This document shows, piece after piece, positions 34,127-43,353 of a stretch of DNA of 64,000 bases. Numbering within the stretch: the stretch's first letter is position 1; each line of letters starts with the position of its first letter. The DNA lies in the NCBI GenBank assembly GCA_009774175.1, contig VSNG01000014.1, positions 16,911 through 80,910 of the forward strand. Reading direction: 5' to 3'. The DNA comes from Lachnospiraceae bacterium. Lineage in GTDB: Bacteria; Bacillota; Clostridia; Lachnospirales; Lachnospiraceae. Made by a program: the position numbers and the translations under genes. The notes beneath the pieces were generated by a model. The model ran no database searches and had not been told where the DNA came from. It saw only the letters and a program-made list of their open reading frames with translations.

Positions 34127-35782
34127 CTATACTTCAAAACAGCTTCCGCCGACGAACTCCCTGCACAGGGAATTTTTCGGCAGCTCCTCGCTGCTGATTC
34201 CCAGAAAATACTCCAGAAACTTGAGCAGCCGTTTTGCCTCATGATATTCCGGCTCCCCCTTCTGTATGCCAAAGAGCAGCGGCTCCGCATACTGTTTTAA
34301 AACGCCAAGCTCATAAAGCATGGCCGAATTAAACATGGCGTCCGCCTCCTCCTGAAACGGGAAAATATACTGCTCCTCCCCTCGTCTGACGGACGGCCAC
34401 ATGGAAATGGTTTTAGCCGCAGAAGCGCCTCTCGTTCTTGCATCCCGCACAATGCGGCGAAGCAGCCTGTTGTCCGTGGTGGGAATCCGATTATGCTCGT
34501 CCACGTTCAGGGTGGTAAGCGCACTGATATAAATCTTGTACTTACTCTGTGCCGGAAGGGAATAGGACATTTTCTCGTTGAGGCCGTGTATCCCCTCAAT
34601 GACCAGAATGTCATTCTCGCCCAGTCTTGTCGTCTTTCCGTTATACTCCCGCCTTCCCGTCTTGAAATTAAAGGTGGGAAGCTGTACGCTCTCCCCAGCC
34701 AGCAGAGACGTCATATCCTGATTAAACTGCTCCACGTCAAGAGCTTCCAGACACTCGTAATCGGGTTTGCCGTCCGCGTCAAGGGGCGTTTTATCATGGT
34801 TCAGATAATAATTGTCAAGCCCGATGGGATGGGGTTTTAATCCATAGGTACGAAGCTGGATGGAAAGCCTGTGGGAAAAGGTCGTCTTGCCCGAGGAGGA
34901 AGGCCCCGCAATCATAACAAATTTTACGCTCTCCCGTCTGGCAATATCTCTGGCGATTTCACCGATCCTTCTCTCCTGTAACGCCTCCTGTACAAGTATC
35001 ATATCGGAAATACTGCCGCTGCAAATCTGATTGTTTAAATCTCCCACCGTGTCAATTCCCAGATCACGGCCCCACTCTCCCGTAGCAAGCAGCGTCTGAA
35101 AGAGCTTTTTGCGGGGTTTAAATTCCGGCAGCATATCCGGGTCCTCTTTCTCCGGCAGCATGAGGATCATGCCCTGCTCATAGGCAAACAGGTCAAACTG
35201 CCTGATATAACCTGTGCTGGGCATCATATAGCCGTAGAAATAATCGTAATAATCCCCCATACAGTAAACATTGATATTGGAGCTTCTGCGGTAGCGGAAC
35301 AAGGACACCTTGTCCTTCATGCCGTTCTCCGTAAAGAGCGCCACCGCCTCATCCGCCGGATAAGCCTTTTTCGTCACCAGAAGATCCATATCCACCAGCT
35401 CGCCCATGCGGTCCTTCACCTTCTCGATGGTCTTCTCATCCAGCTTCAAACCGTTCCTGAAAGCGCAGTAATAACCGGCGCCGATGGCAAATTCCACCTT
35501 CACATTGGCAGCCGCCTCCATGCCCGCCACATCCTTAATGGCTTTCAGCATCAGCATGATGGCTGTCCTCACATAGGTCTTGTGGCCGATATCATCCGCG
35601 TAGGTGATAAAGTCAAGCTCGCAGTCCCTGTCCACCCGCTTCATAAGCTCGCGGATCTTGCCATTCACCGTCACCAGCGCAATCTGGCTGACAAAGTCAT
35701 TCTGATGCACTTCCGCTATGACCTCGTACTTGACCCCGTCCTCATAGCGTTCCTCTTTTCCTCCAATTTTGATTGTAACCAC
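34127..35782 (-). CDS. Nucleoside (uridine) kinase-like protein with TGS/threonyl-tRNA-synthetase-like N-terminus
   Basis: Residues 1-250 resemble the TGS and second additional domain of threonyl-tRNA synthetase. Residues about 280-480 hold a P-loop kinase with FVMIAGPSSSGKTTFSHRLS, GLDNYYLNHDKTPLDADGKP, ILVIEGIHGLNE and the RRIVRDARTRGASAAKTISM segment, typical of the Udk-related family found in Clostridia. The start is a GTG ending at 35782, because AAGGAGG lies 8 bp upstream; an ATG 21 bases earlier has no site. Phosphorylation of a nucleoside is expected, but the tRNA-synthetase-like part is unexplained. Confidence 0.88.
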   Translation of the reverse strand: MVTIKIGGKEERYEDGVKYEVIAEVHQNDFVSQIALVTVNGKIRELMKRVDRDCELDFITYADDIGHKTYVRTAIMLMLKAIKDVAGMEAAANVKVEFAIGAGYYCAFRNGLKLDEKTIEKVKDRMGELVDMDLLVTKKAYPADEAVALFTENGMKDKVSLFRYRRSSNINVYCMGDYYDYFYGYMMPSTGYIRQFDLFAYEQGMILMLPEKEDPDMLPEFKPRKKLFQTLLATGEWGRDLGIDTVGDLNNQICSGSISDMILVQEALQERRIGEIARDIARRESVKFVMIAGPSSSGKTTFSHRLSIQLRTYGLKPHPIGLDNYYLNHDKTPLDADGKPDYECLEALDVEQFNQDMTSLLAGESVQLPTFNFKTGRREYNGKTTRLGENDILVIEGIHGLNEKMSYSLPAQSKYKIYISALTTLNVDEHNRIPTTDNRLLRRIVRDARTRGASAAKTISMWPSVRRGEEQYIFPFQEEADAMFNSAMLYELGVLKQYAEPLLFGIQKGEPEYHEAKRLLKFLEYFLGISSEELPKNSLCREFVGGSCFEV

Positions 35783-35876
35783 TGGCGTCCCTCCTTTTTG
35801 CACATAATATTGTCCGTATGCCGCGCCGGTCTACATTATGTAAACCAATATCCCTATCCCGTCGTCCGTCTCTTGT

Positions 35877-36668
35877 CTACCGCTTTCGCGCCCGGACGTT
35901 ATCTCTTAATAAAGCCTCCACCTGGGCGTATCTTTCGCTTCTTTTTTCTTCCGACAATCCCCGTTCCCGCAGATTACTGAGGATTTCTTCATATACAGCG
36001 GCTTCCCGTTCCAGAAAAGATAAAAAAACAGATGTTTTTTTTCGAAGCAGCACCGGCCCGTATCGGTCTTCAAGTTTACATAAATCTGACTTCGTTACGC
36101 AGCCATCTGAATCCGAATCCGACAGCGCGTCTGCCAGTCTCATTTTACTTCCGTCGTCCAAAGCCCGCTTCGCTTCGCCGCGAAAGCCTTCCGCCCGTAT
36201 AATCTGATAAAACTTACCCTCTTCCTCCAGTATCTCCTCATCCACAATCCGACATCCGTTTTCCCGCAAAAACCGGCGAAATTTCTCAATTTCAGACTGG
36301 GGCTGCAATACCAGCTCCCGAAAAGAGGACGTCTTTTTCAGATCGTCGGCCAGAATACGCATCATCAGTCCGCCGCCCATTCCGGCGCAGATCAGCGTAT
36401 CCGCCTCGCCGCATCCATAATTATGTAAACCATCCGACAGTCTTGTCTCAATCTGTTCTTCCAGCCCATACGCCGTCACATGCTCCTTTGCCGCACGCAG
36501 CGGGCCTTCCCGCAGATCCATGGCAAGCACCCTCGGACTAATGCCCTGTTGTACCAGAAAAATCGGTACAAAACCGTGATCACACCCCACATCGCAGACT
36601 GGATTACCCACTGTTACCATTCGGGCCACCGTCTGTAGTCTGTGGGATAACGCCACCGGCCGCATCAA
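35877..36668 (-). CDS. trmK: tRNA (adenine22-N1)-methyltransferase TrmK
   Basis: The 263-residue protein starts LSHRLQTVARMVTVGNPVCD and has the SAM loop VGCDHGFVPIFLVQQGISPR, the motif TLICAGMGGGLMMRIL and LVLQPQSEIEKFRRFLRENG, all typical of TrmK/YqfN. The C-terminal coiled coil (SFLEREAAVYEEIL) is also normal. It methylates A22 of tRNAs. Its start overlaps the rpoD stop by four bases, and it is the usual neighbour of rpoD in Firmicutes. Confidence 0.94.
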   Translation of the reverse strand: MMRPVALSHRLQTVARMVTVGNPVCDVGCDHGFVPIFLVQQGISPRVLAMDLREGPLRAAKEHVTAYGLEEQIETRLSDGLHNYGCGEADTLICAGMGGGLMMRILADDLKKTSSFRELVLQPQSEIEKFRRFLRENGCRIVDEEILEEEGKFYQIIRAEGFRGEAKRALDDGSKMRLADALSDSDSDGCVTKSDLCKLEDRYGPVLLRKKTSVFLSFLEREAAVYEEILSNLRERGLSEEKRSERYAQVEALLRDNVRARKR

Positions 36669-37777
36669 TCCAGATAGTCCTTGAGCTTTCGGCTTCTGCT
36701 GGGATGCCTGAGCTTCCTTAACGCCTTGGCTTCAATCTGCCTGATACGCTCACGGGTCACGTTAAACTCCTTACCCACTTCCTCAAGAGTTCTGGCCCGC
36801 CCGTCGTCCAGCCCGAAGCGCAGACGAAGCACCTTCTGCTCCCTCTCCGTCAGAGTGCCGAGCACTTCCACAAGCTGTTCCTTTAACAGCGTGAAGGCCG
36901 CGGCATCGGCAGGCACAGGCACGTTGTCGTCCTGAATGAAATCTCCCAGATGGCTGTCCTCTTCCTCTCCGATAGGGGTTTCCAGAGACACCGGCTCCTG
37001 GGAAATCTTTAAAATTTCTCTCACCCGCTCAACAGGCATATTCATCTGCTCCGCAATCTCCTCCGGGGTAGGTTCCCTTCCAAGCTCCTGCAAAAGCTGT
37101 CTGCTCACGCGGATCAGTTTATTGATGGTCTCCACCATATGAACGGGAATACGGATGGTTCTGGCCTGATCGGCTATGGCTCTGGTAATGGCCTGTCTGA
37201 TCCACCACGTCGCATAGGTGGAAAACTTATAGCCCTTGCGATAATCAAATTTCTCCACCGCCTTGATCAGACCCAGATTTCCCTCCTGAATCAGATCAAG
37301 GAAAAGCATGCCGCGTCCCACATAACGTTTGGCAATGCTGACCACCAGTCGAAGATTGGCCTCCGCCAGACGCTGCTTCGCCTCCAGATCGCCCATTTCC
37401 ATCTTCTTTGCCAGCTCGATTTCCTCCTCGGCGGAAAGAAGCGGCACCTTACCGATCTCTTTCAGATACATTCTTACCGGATCTTCAATGCTGATGCCGT
37501 CGGGCACGGAAAGATCTATGTCCTCCACATCCACATCGTCCTCTTCCGTCAGAATGATTTCCTCATCATCCACGTCGTCCTCTTCGGTGATGCGCAGCAC
37601 ATCCACGTTATTCTGTTCCAGCGTCTCCAGAATTTTGTCAAACTGCTCCTCCTCCAGGGTGAACTCCGTAAAAAAATCGTTGATCTCCTGGTATTCCAGA
37701 ACGTTTTTTTTCTTCTTTGCAATAGCCAGAAGCTCCTTTAAGCGCTCCTCAAACTTTGCCTGTACATTTTCATCCAT
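36665..37777 (-). CDS. rpoD: RNA polymerase primary sigma factor (sigma A)
   Basis: The 370-residue sigma-70 factor has region 2 (LRLVVSIAKRYVGRGMLFLD, LIQEGNLGLIKAVEKFDYRK, FSTYATWWIRQAITRAIADQ), region 3 with TIRIPVHMVETINKLIRVSR, and region 4 (LRLRFGLDDGRARTLEEVGK, VTRERIRQIEAKALRKLRHP). The N-terminal region contains a near-duplicate acidic stretch (EEDDVDDEEIILTEEDDVDV). It is followed by trmK and preceded by dnaG, the classic macromolecular-synthesis operon order. Confidence 0.97.
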   Translation of the reverse strand: MDENVQAKFEERLKELLAIAKKKKNVLEYQEINDFFTEFTLEEEQFDKILETLEQNNVDVLRITEEDDVDDEEIILTEEDDVDVEDIDLSVPDGISIEDPVRMYLKEIGKVPLLSAEEEIELAKKMEMGDLEAKQRLAEANLRLVVSIAKRYVGRGMLFLDLIQEGNLGLIKAVEKFDYRKGYKFSTYATWWIRQAITRAIADQARTIRIPVHMVETINKLIRVSRQLLQELGREPTPEEIAEQMNMPVERVREILKISQEPVSLETPIGEEEDSHLGDFIQDDNVPVPADAAAFTLLKEQLVEVLGTLTEREQKVLRLRFGLDDGRARTLEEVGKEFNVTRERIRQIEAKALRKLRHPSRSRKLKDYLD

Positions 37778-37842
37778 GAATTACTCCATCCTTCCTATGT
37801 TTAACCTCTGTCCGACTGTAAACGTACCTTTTTTCGAATAGC

Positions 37843-39621
37843 TTACCCTGATCCAAGGGAAATATGCGCCTTTTTCAGTTCCTCAAGCGCCTTTTTGCCC
37901 GATATTACCTGATTTACCGCCTCCATATCGGAACCCATTCTGGCTGAATAGTATTGAAAACTGTTGTCCTTCACGGCTACCACCACATCGTGAAGGGCCT
38001 TCTCCTTCTCCTGCTTCGTCTCAAGGCGTTCCAGCCTTGTGTTAAAGATAGCCGCCACCTCGCGCTGCTCTGCCTCCTCCTCAAAAGCGCTCACAATGGA
38101 AGCCGGAGAAAAGCTCCCCTGTTCCAGCCCCGCAAACAGCTTGTCCGCCACCTGCCGGTATAAATCCTGCGTAAAATCCGCTGGGGAAATAAACGCCTTT
38201 ATTTTCTGAAAAATCTCCGGCTCCTCCGCAAGCCAGGTCAGCAGGATCCGCTGGGATTTTCGAATATTGTCCTCCGGCGCAGGCTTTCCCGCCGTTGTCG
38301 ATTTCGGCCGTTCCACCGGCTTCACCAGACCTGTCCGGGCCGCATAGCTGCTCACCAGCCTGCGCAGATTTTCATGGCTGATGCGATACCGCGCCGCCAC
38401 CGACTCGATGTAATTTTCCCTCTCCACCTCTTCCTCAAAGCTGCAGAGCTTTTTGGCAATTTCCCGGTGAAAGGCAGTCTTCGACTCCGGGTCTTCCATA
38501 TGATAGTTCCGTTCCAGAATCTTAAGCTCAAAGAAAAAGCTGTTCTGGGCCTGGTCAATCCGTTCCTGAAAGGCCGATGCGCCCAAATTTTTTATAAATT
38601 CATCGGGATCCTTGTAGGGAGACATATCTATAACCCTGCCTCGCAGCCCCGCCTCCTTAAGAATGTTAATTGCCCGAAGCGCCGCATTCGTACCGGCGCC
38701 GTCGCTGTCGTAGGCTAAAAGCACTTCCTCTGCATACCGCTTTAAAATGCCGGCCTGTCCCAGCGTAAAGGCTGTGCCAAGAGACGCCACCGCCTGTCCG
38801 AATCCTGCCTGATGCAGGGCGATCACATCCATATAACCCTCGCACAAAAGCAGATTTCCCGTCCGCGACGTTCTGGCGAAATTCAGGCCGTACAGGTTTC
38901 GGCTCTTATCAAAAATAGGCGTCTCCGGCGAGTTCAGATATTTGGGTTTGGCGTCCCCCATGACTCGGCCGCCGAAGCCGATCACCCGGTGGTTGCTGTC
39001 CTGAATCGGAAACATGACCCGGTTCCAGAATTTATCATGAACCCCTCTCTTTTCATCAAACCCGACAAGGCCCGCCTCCGTAATCAGCTCGTCCGCATAC
39101 CCCTTTGACCGTAGATACCCCGTCAGATCGGAGCCGGAACCGTCCGCATAGCCGAGCCCAAACTTCTTCATGGTTTCTTCCGAAAGCTCCCTGCCTGAAA
39201 AATACCTGTAGCCTGTCCGTCCCCTCGGCGAGCGCAGCAGACAGTAATAATACTTGGCCGCCTCTTTGTTGACCGCAAGGAGTTTCGCCCGTCTGCTCTC
39301 CTTACGGCGCATCTCCTCGCTGTACTCCACCTCCGGCAGCGCTACCCCGGCGCGGTCAGCAAGCATCTTTACCGCCTCCTGAAAGGTGGCATTCTCATAT
39401 TCCATCAAAAAGGTAATCACATTGCCGCCTGCCCCGCAGCCGAAGCAATAATACATCTGCTTATTCGGCGAGACGGAAAAAGAAGGGGATTTCTCATTAT
39501 GAAACGGACATAGCCCGAAATAACTGCTCCCCTTTCTCTGCATGCGCACATAGCCCGAAATAACTTCCACAATATCGTTTTTCGTTCTGATTTCCTCAAT
39601 CAGTTCTTCTGAATAACGCAT
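37843..39621 (-). CDS. dnaG: DNA primase
   Basis: DnaG of 592 residues. The zinc-binding domain is GLCPFHNEKSPSFSVSPNKQ with CFGCGAGGN, the TOPRIM part contains LLCEGYMDVIALHQAGFGQA and VLLAYDSDGAGTNAALRAIN, and the C-terminal helicase-binding domain covers about 440-590. It makes RNA primers for replication. It lies 65 bp upstream of rpoD and 131 bp downstream of dgt, where a structured element separates the two. Confidence 0.97.
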   Translation of the reverse strand: MRYSEELIEEIRTKNDIVEVISGYVRMQRKGSSYFGLCPFHNEKSPSFSVSPNKQMYYCFGCGAGGNVITFLMEYENATFQEAVKMLADRAGVALPEVEYSEEMRRKESRRAKLLAVNKEAAKYYYCLLRSPRGRTGYRYFSGRELSEETMKKFGLGYADGSGSDLTGYLRSKGYADELITEAGLVGFDEKRGVHDKFWNRVMFPIQDSNHRVIGFGGRVMGDAKPKYLNSPETPIFDKSRNLYGLNFARTSRTGNLLLCEGYMDVIALHQAGFGQAVASLGTAFTLGQAGILKRYAEEVLLAYDSDGAGTNAALRAINILKEAGLRGRVIDMSPYKDPDEFIKNLGASAFQERIDQAQNSFFFELKILERNYHMEDPESKTAFHREIAKKLCSFEEEVERENYIESVAARYRISHENLRRLVSSYAARTGLVKPVERPKSTTAGKPAPEDNIRKSQRILLTWLAEEPEIFQKIKAFISPADFTQDLYRQVADKLFAGLEQGSFSPASIVSAFEEEAEQREVAAIFNTRLERLETKQEKEKALHDVVVAVKDNSFQYYSARMGSDMEAVNQVISGKKALEELKKAHISLGSG

Positions 39622-39655
39622 GTTACCCTTTCTCGATCATTCATGCAAATCGTGC

Positions 39656-39750
39656 GGAGAATGCAGCTTTTCAGGCATTCTCCCGTGTGAGACTTAGTAC
39701 TTCTTAACGAAGCAGCCTCTGCTGCTGAGTTTTAGAAGTACTTCTCACAC
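39656..39750. repeat. Nested inverted-repeat element between dgt and dnaG
   Basis: Two adjacent hairpins fill the gap. The first is GGAGAATGC/GCATTCTCC (39656-39664 and 39675-39683). The second is larger: GTGTGAGA and AGTACTT (39685-39702) pair with AAGTACT and TCTCACAC (39736-39750), with a three-base bulge and an inner AGCAGC-CTCT-GCTGCT hairpin. A 15-mer AGTACTTCTCACACT from its right arm recurs at 1037-1051, upstream of the Spo0A-like gene. Function unknown; a terminator or processing site is possible. Confidence 0.65.
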
Positions 39751-39752
39751 TG

Positions 39753-40757
39753 TTAGCCGTGCCATGTTTTTGGTATAAACAGCCTCTCATACTGGGCGAT
39801 GGCAAATCGGTCCGTCATGGAGCTGATGTAATCGCACACAATCTTTTCAAGCGGTTCTCCCGCATCCAGAAGCTTGAACAGAAAATTTGGCAGCTGTTCC
39901 GTGTGCACCAGATAATGCTCATAGAGCGTGATAATCAAATTCTCCGCTTTTCCCTCTTCGCTCTTGGCAATCGGATTCCTGTACACGTGCCGGAACATAA
40001 ATTCCCGCATCCTCTGCATGGCCTCCTCCACCTCCGGCGACATCCTGATATCGTCCCGGTCGCGGCTGTTTGTCACAATATTGTGAATAAAAAAGTCCAG
40101 ACGCTGGCCGCAGCTATAGCCGATCACGCTGCCGATCTCCTTTGGCACATCCGCTTCCTTCATTATACCGGCTCTCACCGCATCGTCCATATCATGATGG
40201 ATATAGGCAATCTTGTCAGCCAGTCTTACAATCTTTCCTTCCAGTGTGGACGGCATTCCTATGGTCTGATGGTTTAAGATACCGTCCCGCACCTCCATGG
40301 TGAGGTTGATACCCTGCCCCTCCTTTTCCAAAAGATCCACAGTCCGCACGCTTTGCTCGTTATGCTTAAATCCGTAAGGGCACACTCTGTCAAGGGCCCG
40401 CTCGCCGGCATGCCCGAAGGGCGTATGTCCCAAATCGTGGCCCAGCGCCACAGCCTCCACCAGATCCTCGTTCAGCTTAAGCGCCTTGGCAATGGTTCGC
40501 GCCGTCTGGCTCACTTCCAGCGTATGGGTCAGTCTGGTCCGGTAATGATCCCCCTCCGGCGTCAGAAATACCTGCGTCTTATCTTTCAGGCGGCGGAACG
40601 ACTTGCTATGTATAATTCGATCCCTGTCTCTTTGGAACACAGGACGGATATCGCACTGCTCCTCCTCCTTAAGCCTTCCCTGAGAATTCATGCTGAGCAT
40701 GGCGTAAGGACTCAGGTACTCCTTCTCCCACTGTTCCAAACTTTCCCGTATATTCAT
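39753..40757 (-). CDS. dgt: Deoxyguanosinetriphosphate triphosphohydrolase-like HD protein
   Basis: An HD-domain phosphohydrolase of 334 residues. RVIHSKSFRRLKDKTQVF-type start (RIIHSKSFRRLKDKTQVFLT), metal ligands in RTRLTHTLEVSQTARTIAKA and LGHDLGHTPFGHAGERALDR, and KHNEQSVRTVDLLEKEGQGI mark the Dgt/YpgQ-like clostridial group. It removes triphosphate from dNTPs. The ATG ending at 40757 follows GAGG at 9 bp. It precedes dnaG in the same direction, as in several Lachnospiraceae. Confidence 0.93.
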   Translation of the reverse strand: MNIRESLEQWEKEYLSPYAMLSMNSQGRLKEEEQCDIRPVFQRDRDRIIHSKSFRRLKDKTQVFLTPEGDHYRTRLTHTLEVSQTARTIAKALKLNEDLVEAVALGHDLGHTPFGHAGERALDRVCPYGFKHNEQSVRTVDLLEKEGQGINLTMEVRDGILNHQTIGMPSTLEGKIVRLADKIAYIHHDMDDAVRAGIMKEADVPKEIGSVIGYSCGQRLDFFIHNIVTNSRDRDDIRMSPEVEEAMQRMREFMFRHVYRNPIAKSEEGKAENLIITLYEHYLVHTEQLPNFLFKLLDAGEPLEKIVCDYISSMTDRFAIAQYERLFIPKTWHG

Positions 40758-40927
40758 GGCTGTATCCTCATAATTGAACGGCCTGCTCAATCTGGCCCTA
40801 CTTCTATTATTCGCCTTAAAACGTCGAAATCCTTTTTTCTTCTTCTGATAAATTTAAATTATATGCCGGGTCTGCAAAACAGTCCTCCTGGAGATTCATG
40901 AATCATCACTGACAGATGACATTCCCC

Positions 40928-41845
40928 TCAACGGCAGATATCGTAAATAAATTCCGCATTCTTGTCCATAGCCTCGTAAGCCGTCTTAAAGGGCGACATC
41001 TGAAACACATGCCACATGTTCCGAAACATGTCCATTTTTACACAGACATTATCTTTCAACAGCTTCTTATAAAGCATCACCGCATCGTCCTGCAGGATTT
41101 CGTTGCTCCCCACCTGGATATAGGCAGGCGGAAAACCCTGAAAATCCCCAAACAGAGGCGAAATCAGCGGATTGGTCAGTTCCTGTCCCGCCGCGTAGTT
41201 TTCAATCATCTGCTCCAGATAGGACGCGTTCAGCACCGGATCCACCCCCGCTTTTGTGGTATGGGACTTTCCTGACGCCGTCAGGTCTGTCCACGGGGAC
41301 ATAAGCACCATGCCTCTTGGCATAAGCCGCCCCTGACTCTTTAACTGCAGGCACAGGGACAAAGCCAGATTGCCGCCAGCGGAATCCCCCGCAATAATTA
41401 CGTCTCTTGCGCCGTACCCCAGAAGCATCAGATAATCCCATACCTGCATGGCGTCCAAAGCCGCCGCCGGATAGGGGTGTTCCGGCGCCAGCCTGTAATC
41501 AAAGCTGAGTACGTCCATTGAGGTGGAAGCCGCCAGCTTCGTGGTCAGCGTCCGCGCATAAAGGCTGCTCCCTGTGGAGTAGCCGCCGCCATGGCAATAA
41601 AGAATAATATATTTTTTCATATGAGCTCGGTTTACATAAATCCATTCCCCGTGAATGCTCCTGCCATCCTCCCCGCGGGTGGCAATCTCCACATTTTCCA
41701 CAATCACTTCCTTGTTGTTTCCCAGAATAGCGCCGAAATAATCCTGCGAATGGCGGTGTTTCTCAATATCCACATTCTCCACCACACCGTGCATACGTTT
41801 GATCAGGTTCATCATTCCCGCATTCTTTTTATCTTTTCCTGGCAT
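40928..41845 (-). CDS. Alpha/beta hydrolase of the hormone-sensitive-lipase family
   Basis: The HSL signature LYCHGGGYSTGSS (oxyanion), nucleophile GDSAGGNLAL, an Asp in the PAYIQVGSNEILQDD region, and His in MWHVFQM form a complete esterase triad. Also typical is LSFDYRLAPEHPYPAALDA. I take the ATG ending at 41845, with GGAG upstream; the frame is open to 41950, giving 35 more residues. It is divergent from the acyltransferase gene, sharing a 166-bp intergenic region. An ester-forming and ester-splitting pair is suggested, but the substrate is unknown. Confidence 0.87.
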   Translation of the reverse strand: MPGKDKKNAGMMNLIKRMHGVVENVDIEKHRHSQDYFGAILGNNKEVIVENVEIATRGEDGRSIHGEWIYVNRAHMKKYIILYCHGGGYSTGSSLYARTLTTKLAASTSMDVLSFDYRLAPEHPYPAAALDAMQVWDYLMLLGYGARDVIIAGDSAGGNLALSLCLQLKSQGRLMPRGMVLMSPWTDLTASGKSHTTKAGVDPVLNASYLEQMIENYAAGQELTNPLISPLFGDFQGFPPAYIQVGSNEILQDDAVMLYKKLLKDNVCVKMDMFRNMWHVFQMSPFKTAYEAMDKNAEFIYDICR

Positions 41846-41965
41846 ATGACTCCGTTCCGGAACGTTTCTGCTCTCCCCATGGCCTGTCCGCGACGCTCCC
41901 ACGCGGCCGGCCCGTCGGTTATTGTACGCCTTCTGTACATATTTTACCATAATTTCAAGAATTTG

Positions 41966-41974
41966 TGATATAAT
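41966..41974 (+). promoter_or_regulatory. Extended -10 promoter for the acyltransferase gene
   Basis: TGATATAAT is an extended -10 (TGnTATAAT) 38 bp before the ATG at 42012. A -35 is weak (TTACCA at 19 bp), which is common for extended -10 promoters. It lies in the region shared with the divergent hydrolase. Confidence 0.55.
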
Positions 41975-42011
41975 AAACGCAAGAACACAAGCGGGAGGAA
42001 CAGCCCTTTAC

Positions 42012-43340
42012 ATGTCGAACAACCGTCCTCAAAAACAACTGAAAAAACCTGTTATAAAAAGCAAAAAGGACGTCTGGTATAAGCTGGATCTGTCAGCCAC
42101 AGTCTACCCGACCCTGCAGCGGCGGGACTTTTCCTCCGTTTACCGTCTCAGCGTAAAATTAAAGGATAATGTGGACCCTGCCCTTTTACAGCAGGCGCTT
42201 GATCTGACGCTGCCCCGCTTTCCCACCTACAAGGTGGCGATCCGCAAGGGACTGTTCTGGCGTTATCTGGAGCCGAACTCAAGACCCGGCCCGTTCGTGC
42301 AGGAGGATATTAAGAACCCCTGTATGCCCATGCATTTCAAAAGTAACAATCGCTATCTTATCCGGGTATACTATTACGGCAGCCGCATTTCACTGGAGGC
42401 CCATCACTGCCTTGGAGACGGTACCGGCGGCATGTGCCTTCTCCAGACATTGACTTCTGTGTATCTTGGTCTTCTCGGCCATAAAATTACGCCCTCCGGC
42501 TTCGTTCTTAAACTGGATGAAGACCCCGATCCGGGCGAACTGGAAGACGCCTACATGCGTTATGCCACGGCAAAGGTCAAACCGCCGCGCCCGTCAGAAA
42601 AAACCTACCGCATCCGCGGCACAAAGGAACCCTTTTACACCTTAAATATCGTCGACGGCGTCATGTCCGTCTCGGAAGTAATGAAGACCGCAAGACAATA
42701 CGGCGCCACCATCACGGAATATTTAAACGCCGTACTGCTCTATGCCCTTTTACAAAAACAAACGGCAGAATTCCACCTGAAATACAAGCCGGTACGGATC
42801 GCCATGCCCGTAAACCTGCGCCGCTTCTTTCCTTCAAAGACGCTGCGCAACTTCATCACCATGGTATATCCGTCCATTGATCCCAGACTTGGCGAATACA
42901 GCTTTGAGGAGATCGTAACGCAGGTACACAATTTCATGCGTTATTATATAAACGAAAAATTTTTATGCGGCGATATCACCACCAACGCCGCCACAAAGCA
43001 CAATTTTCTGATCCGCATCGTACCTCTTTTTTTGAAAGATCTGGTGGTACGCACCTTCTACACCAGAGTGCAGGACAAAAATTCCTCCGCCGGTCTCACC
43101 AATATGGGCGCCCTCAAGGTGCCGGAGGATATGAAACCATACATCGAGCGTTTCGATATCTATATGGGGCAGCCGTTTTCCTCCCGCACAAACTGCGCCA
43201 TCATCAGTTTTGAAGATATCCTGACCGTCAATTTCGCCAGCAGTATCGTGGAAAGCGATGTGGAACGGTATTTCTTCCGCAAGCTGGTGCAGGACGGTAT
43301 TCATGTAAAAATCGAGAGCAACCGCTCAAATCAACTATAG
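42012..43340 (+). CDS. Acyltransferase of the HHxxxDG (condensation/PapA/alcohol acetyltransferase-like) superfamily
   Basis: The catalytic motif is in SLEAHHCLGDGTGGMCLLQT, near residue 130. The CoA-dependent acyltransferase fold is supported by the second-half strand RIAMPVNLRRFFPSKTLRNF. The length of 442 fits a single condensation-type domain. No carrier-protein domain or adenylation domain is nearby. It lies 13 bp upstream of the DUF6320 gene, and the ATG has GGGAGG 13 bp upstream, somewhat far. I infer acyl transfer to an alcohol or glycolipid. Alternatives are PapA-like lipid acylation or a lone non-ribosomal-peptide-type enzyme. Confidence 0.75.
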   Translation: MSNNRPQKQLKKPVIKSKKDVWYKLDLSATVYPTLQRRDFSSVYRLSVKLKDNVDPALLQQALDLTLPRFPTYKVAIRKGLFWRYLEPNSRPGPFVQEDIKNPCMPMHFKSNNRYLIRVYYYGSRISLEAHHCLGDGTGGMCLLQTLTSVYLGLLGHKITPSGFVLKLDEDPDPGELEDAYMRYATAKVKPPRPSEKTYRIRGTKEPFYTLNIVDGVMSVSEVMKTARQYGATITEYLNAVLLYALLQKQTAEFHLKYKPVRIAMPVNLRRFFPSKTLRNFITMVYPSIDPRLGEYSFEEIVTQVHNFMRYYINEKFLCGDITTNAATKHNFLIRIVPLFLKDLVVRTFYTRVQDKNSSAGLTNMGALKVPEDMKPYIERFDIYMGQPFSSRTNCAIISFEDILTVNFASSIVESDVERYFFRKLVQDGIHVKIESNRSNQL

Positions 43341-43353
43341 AAAGGGGCTCATT

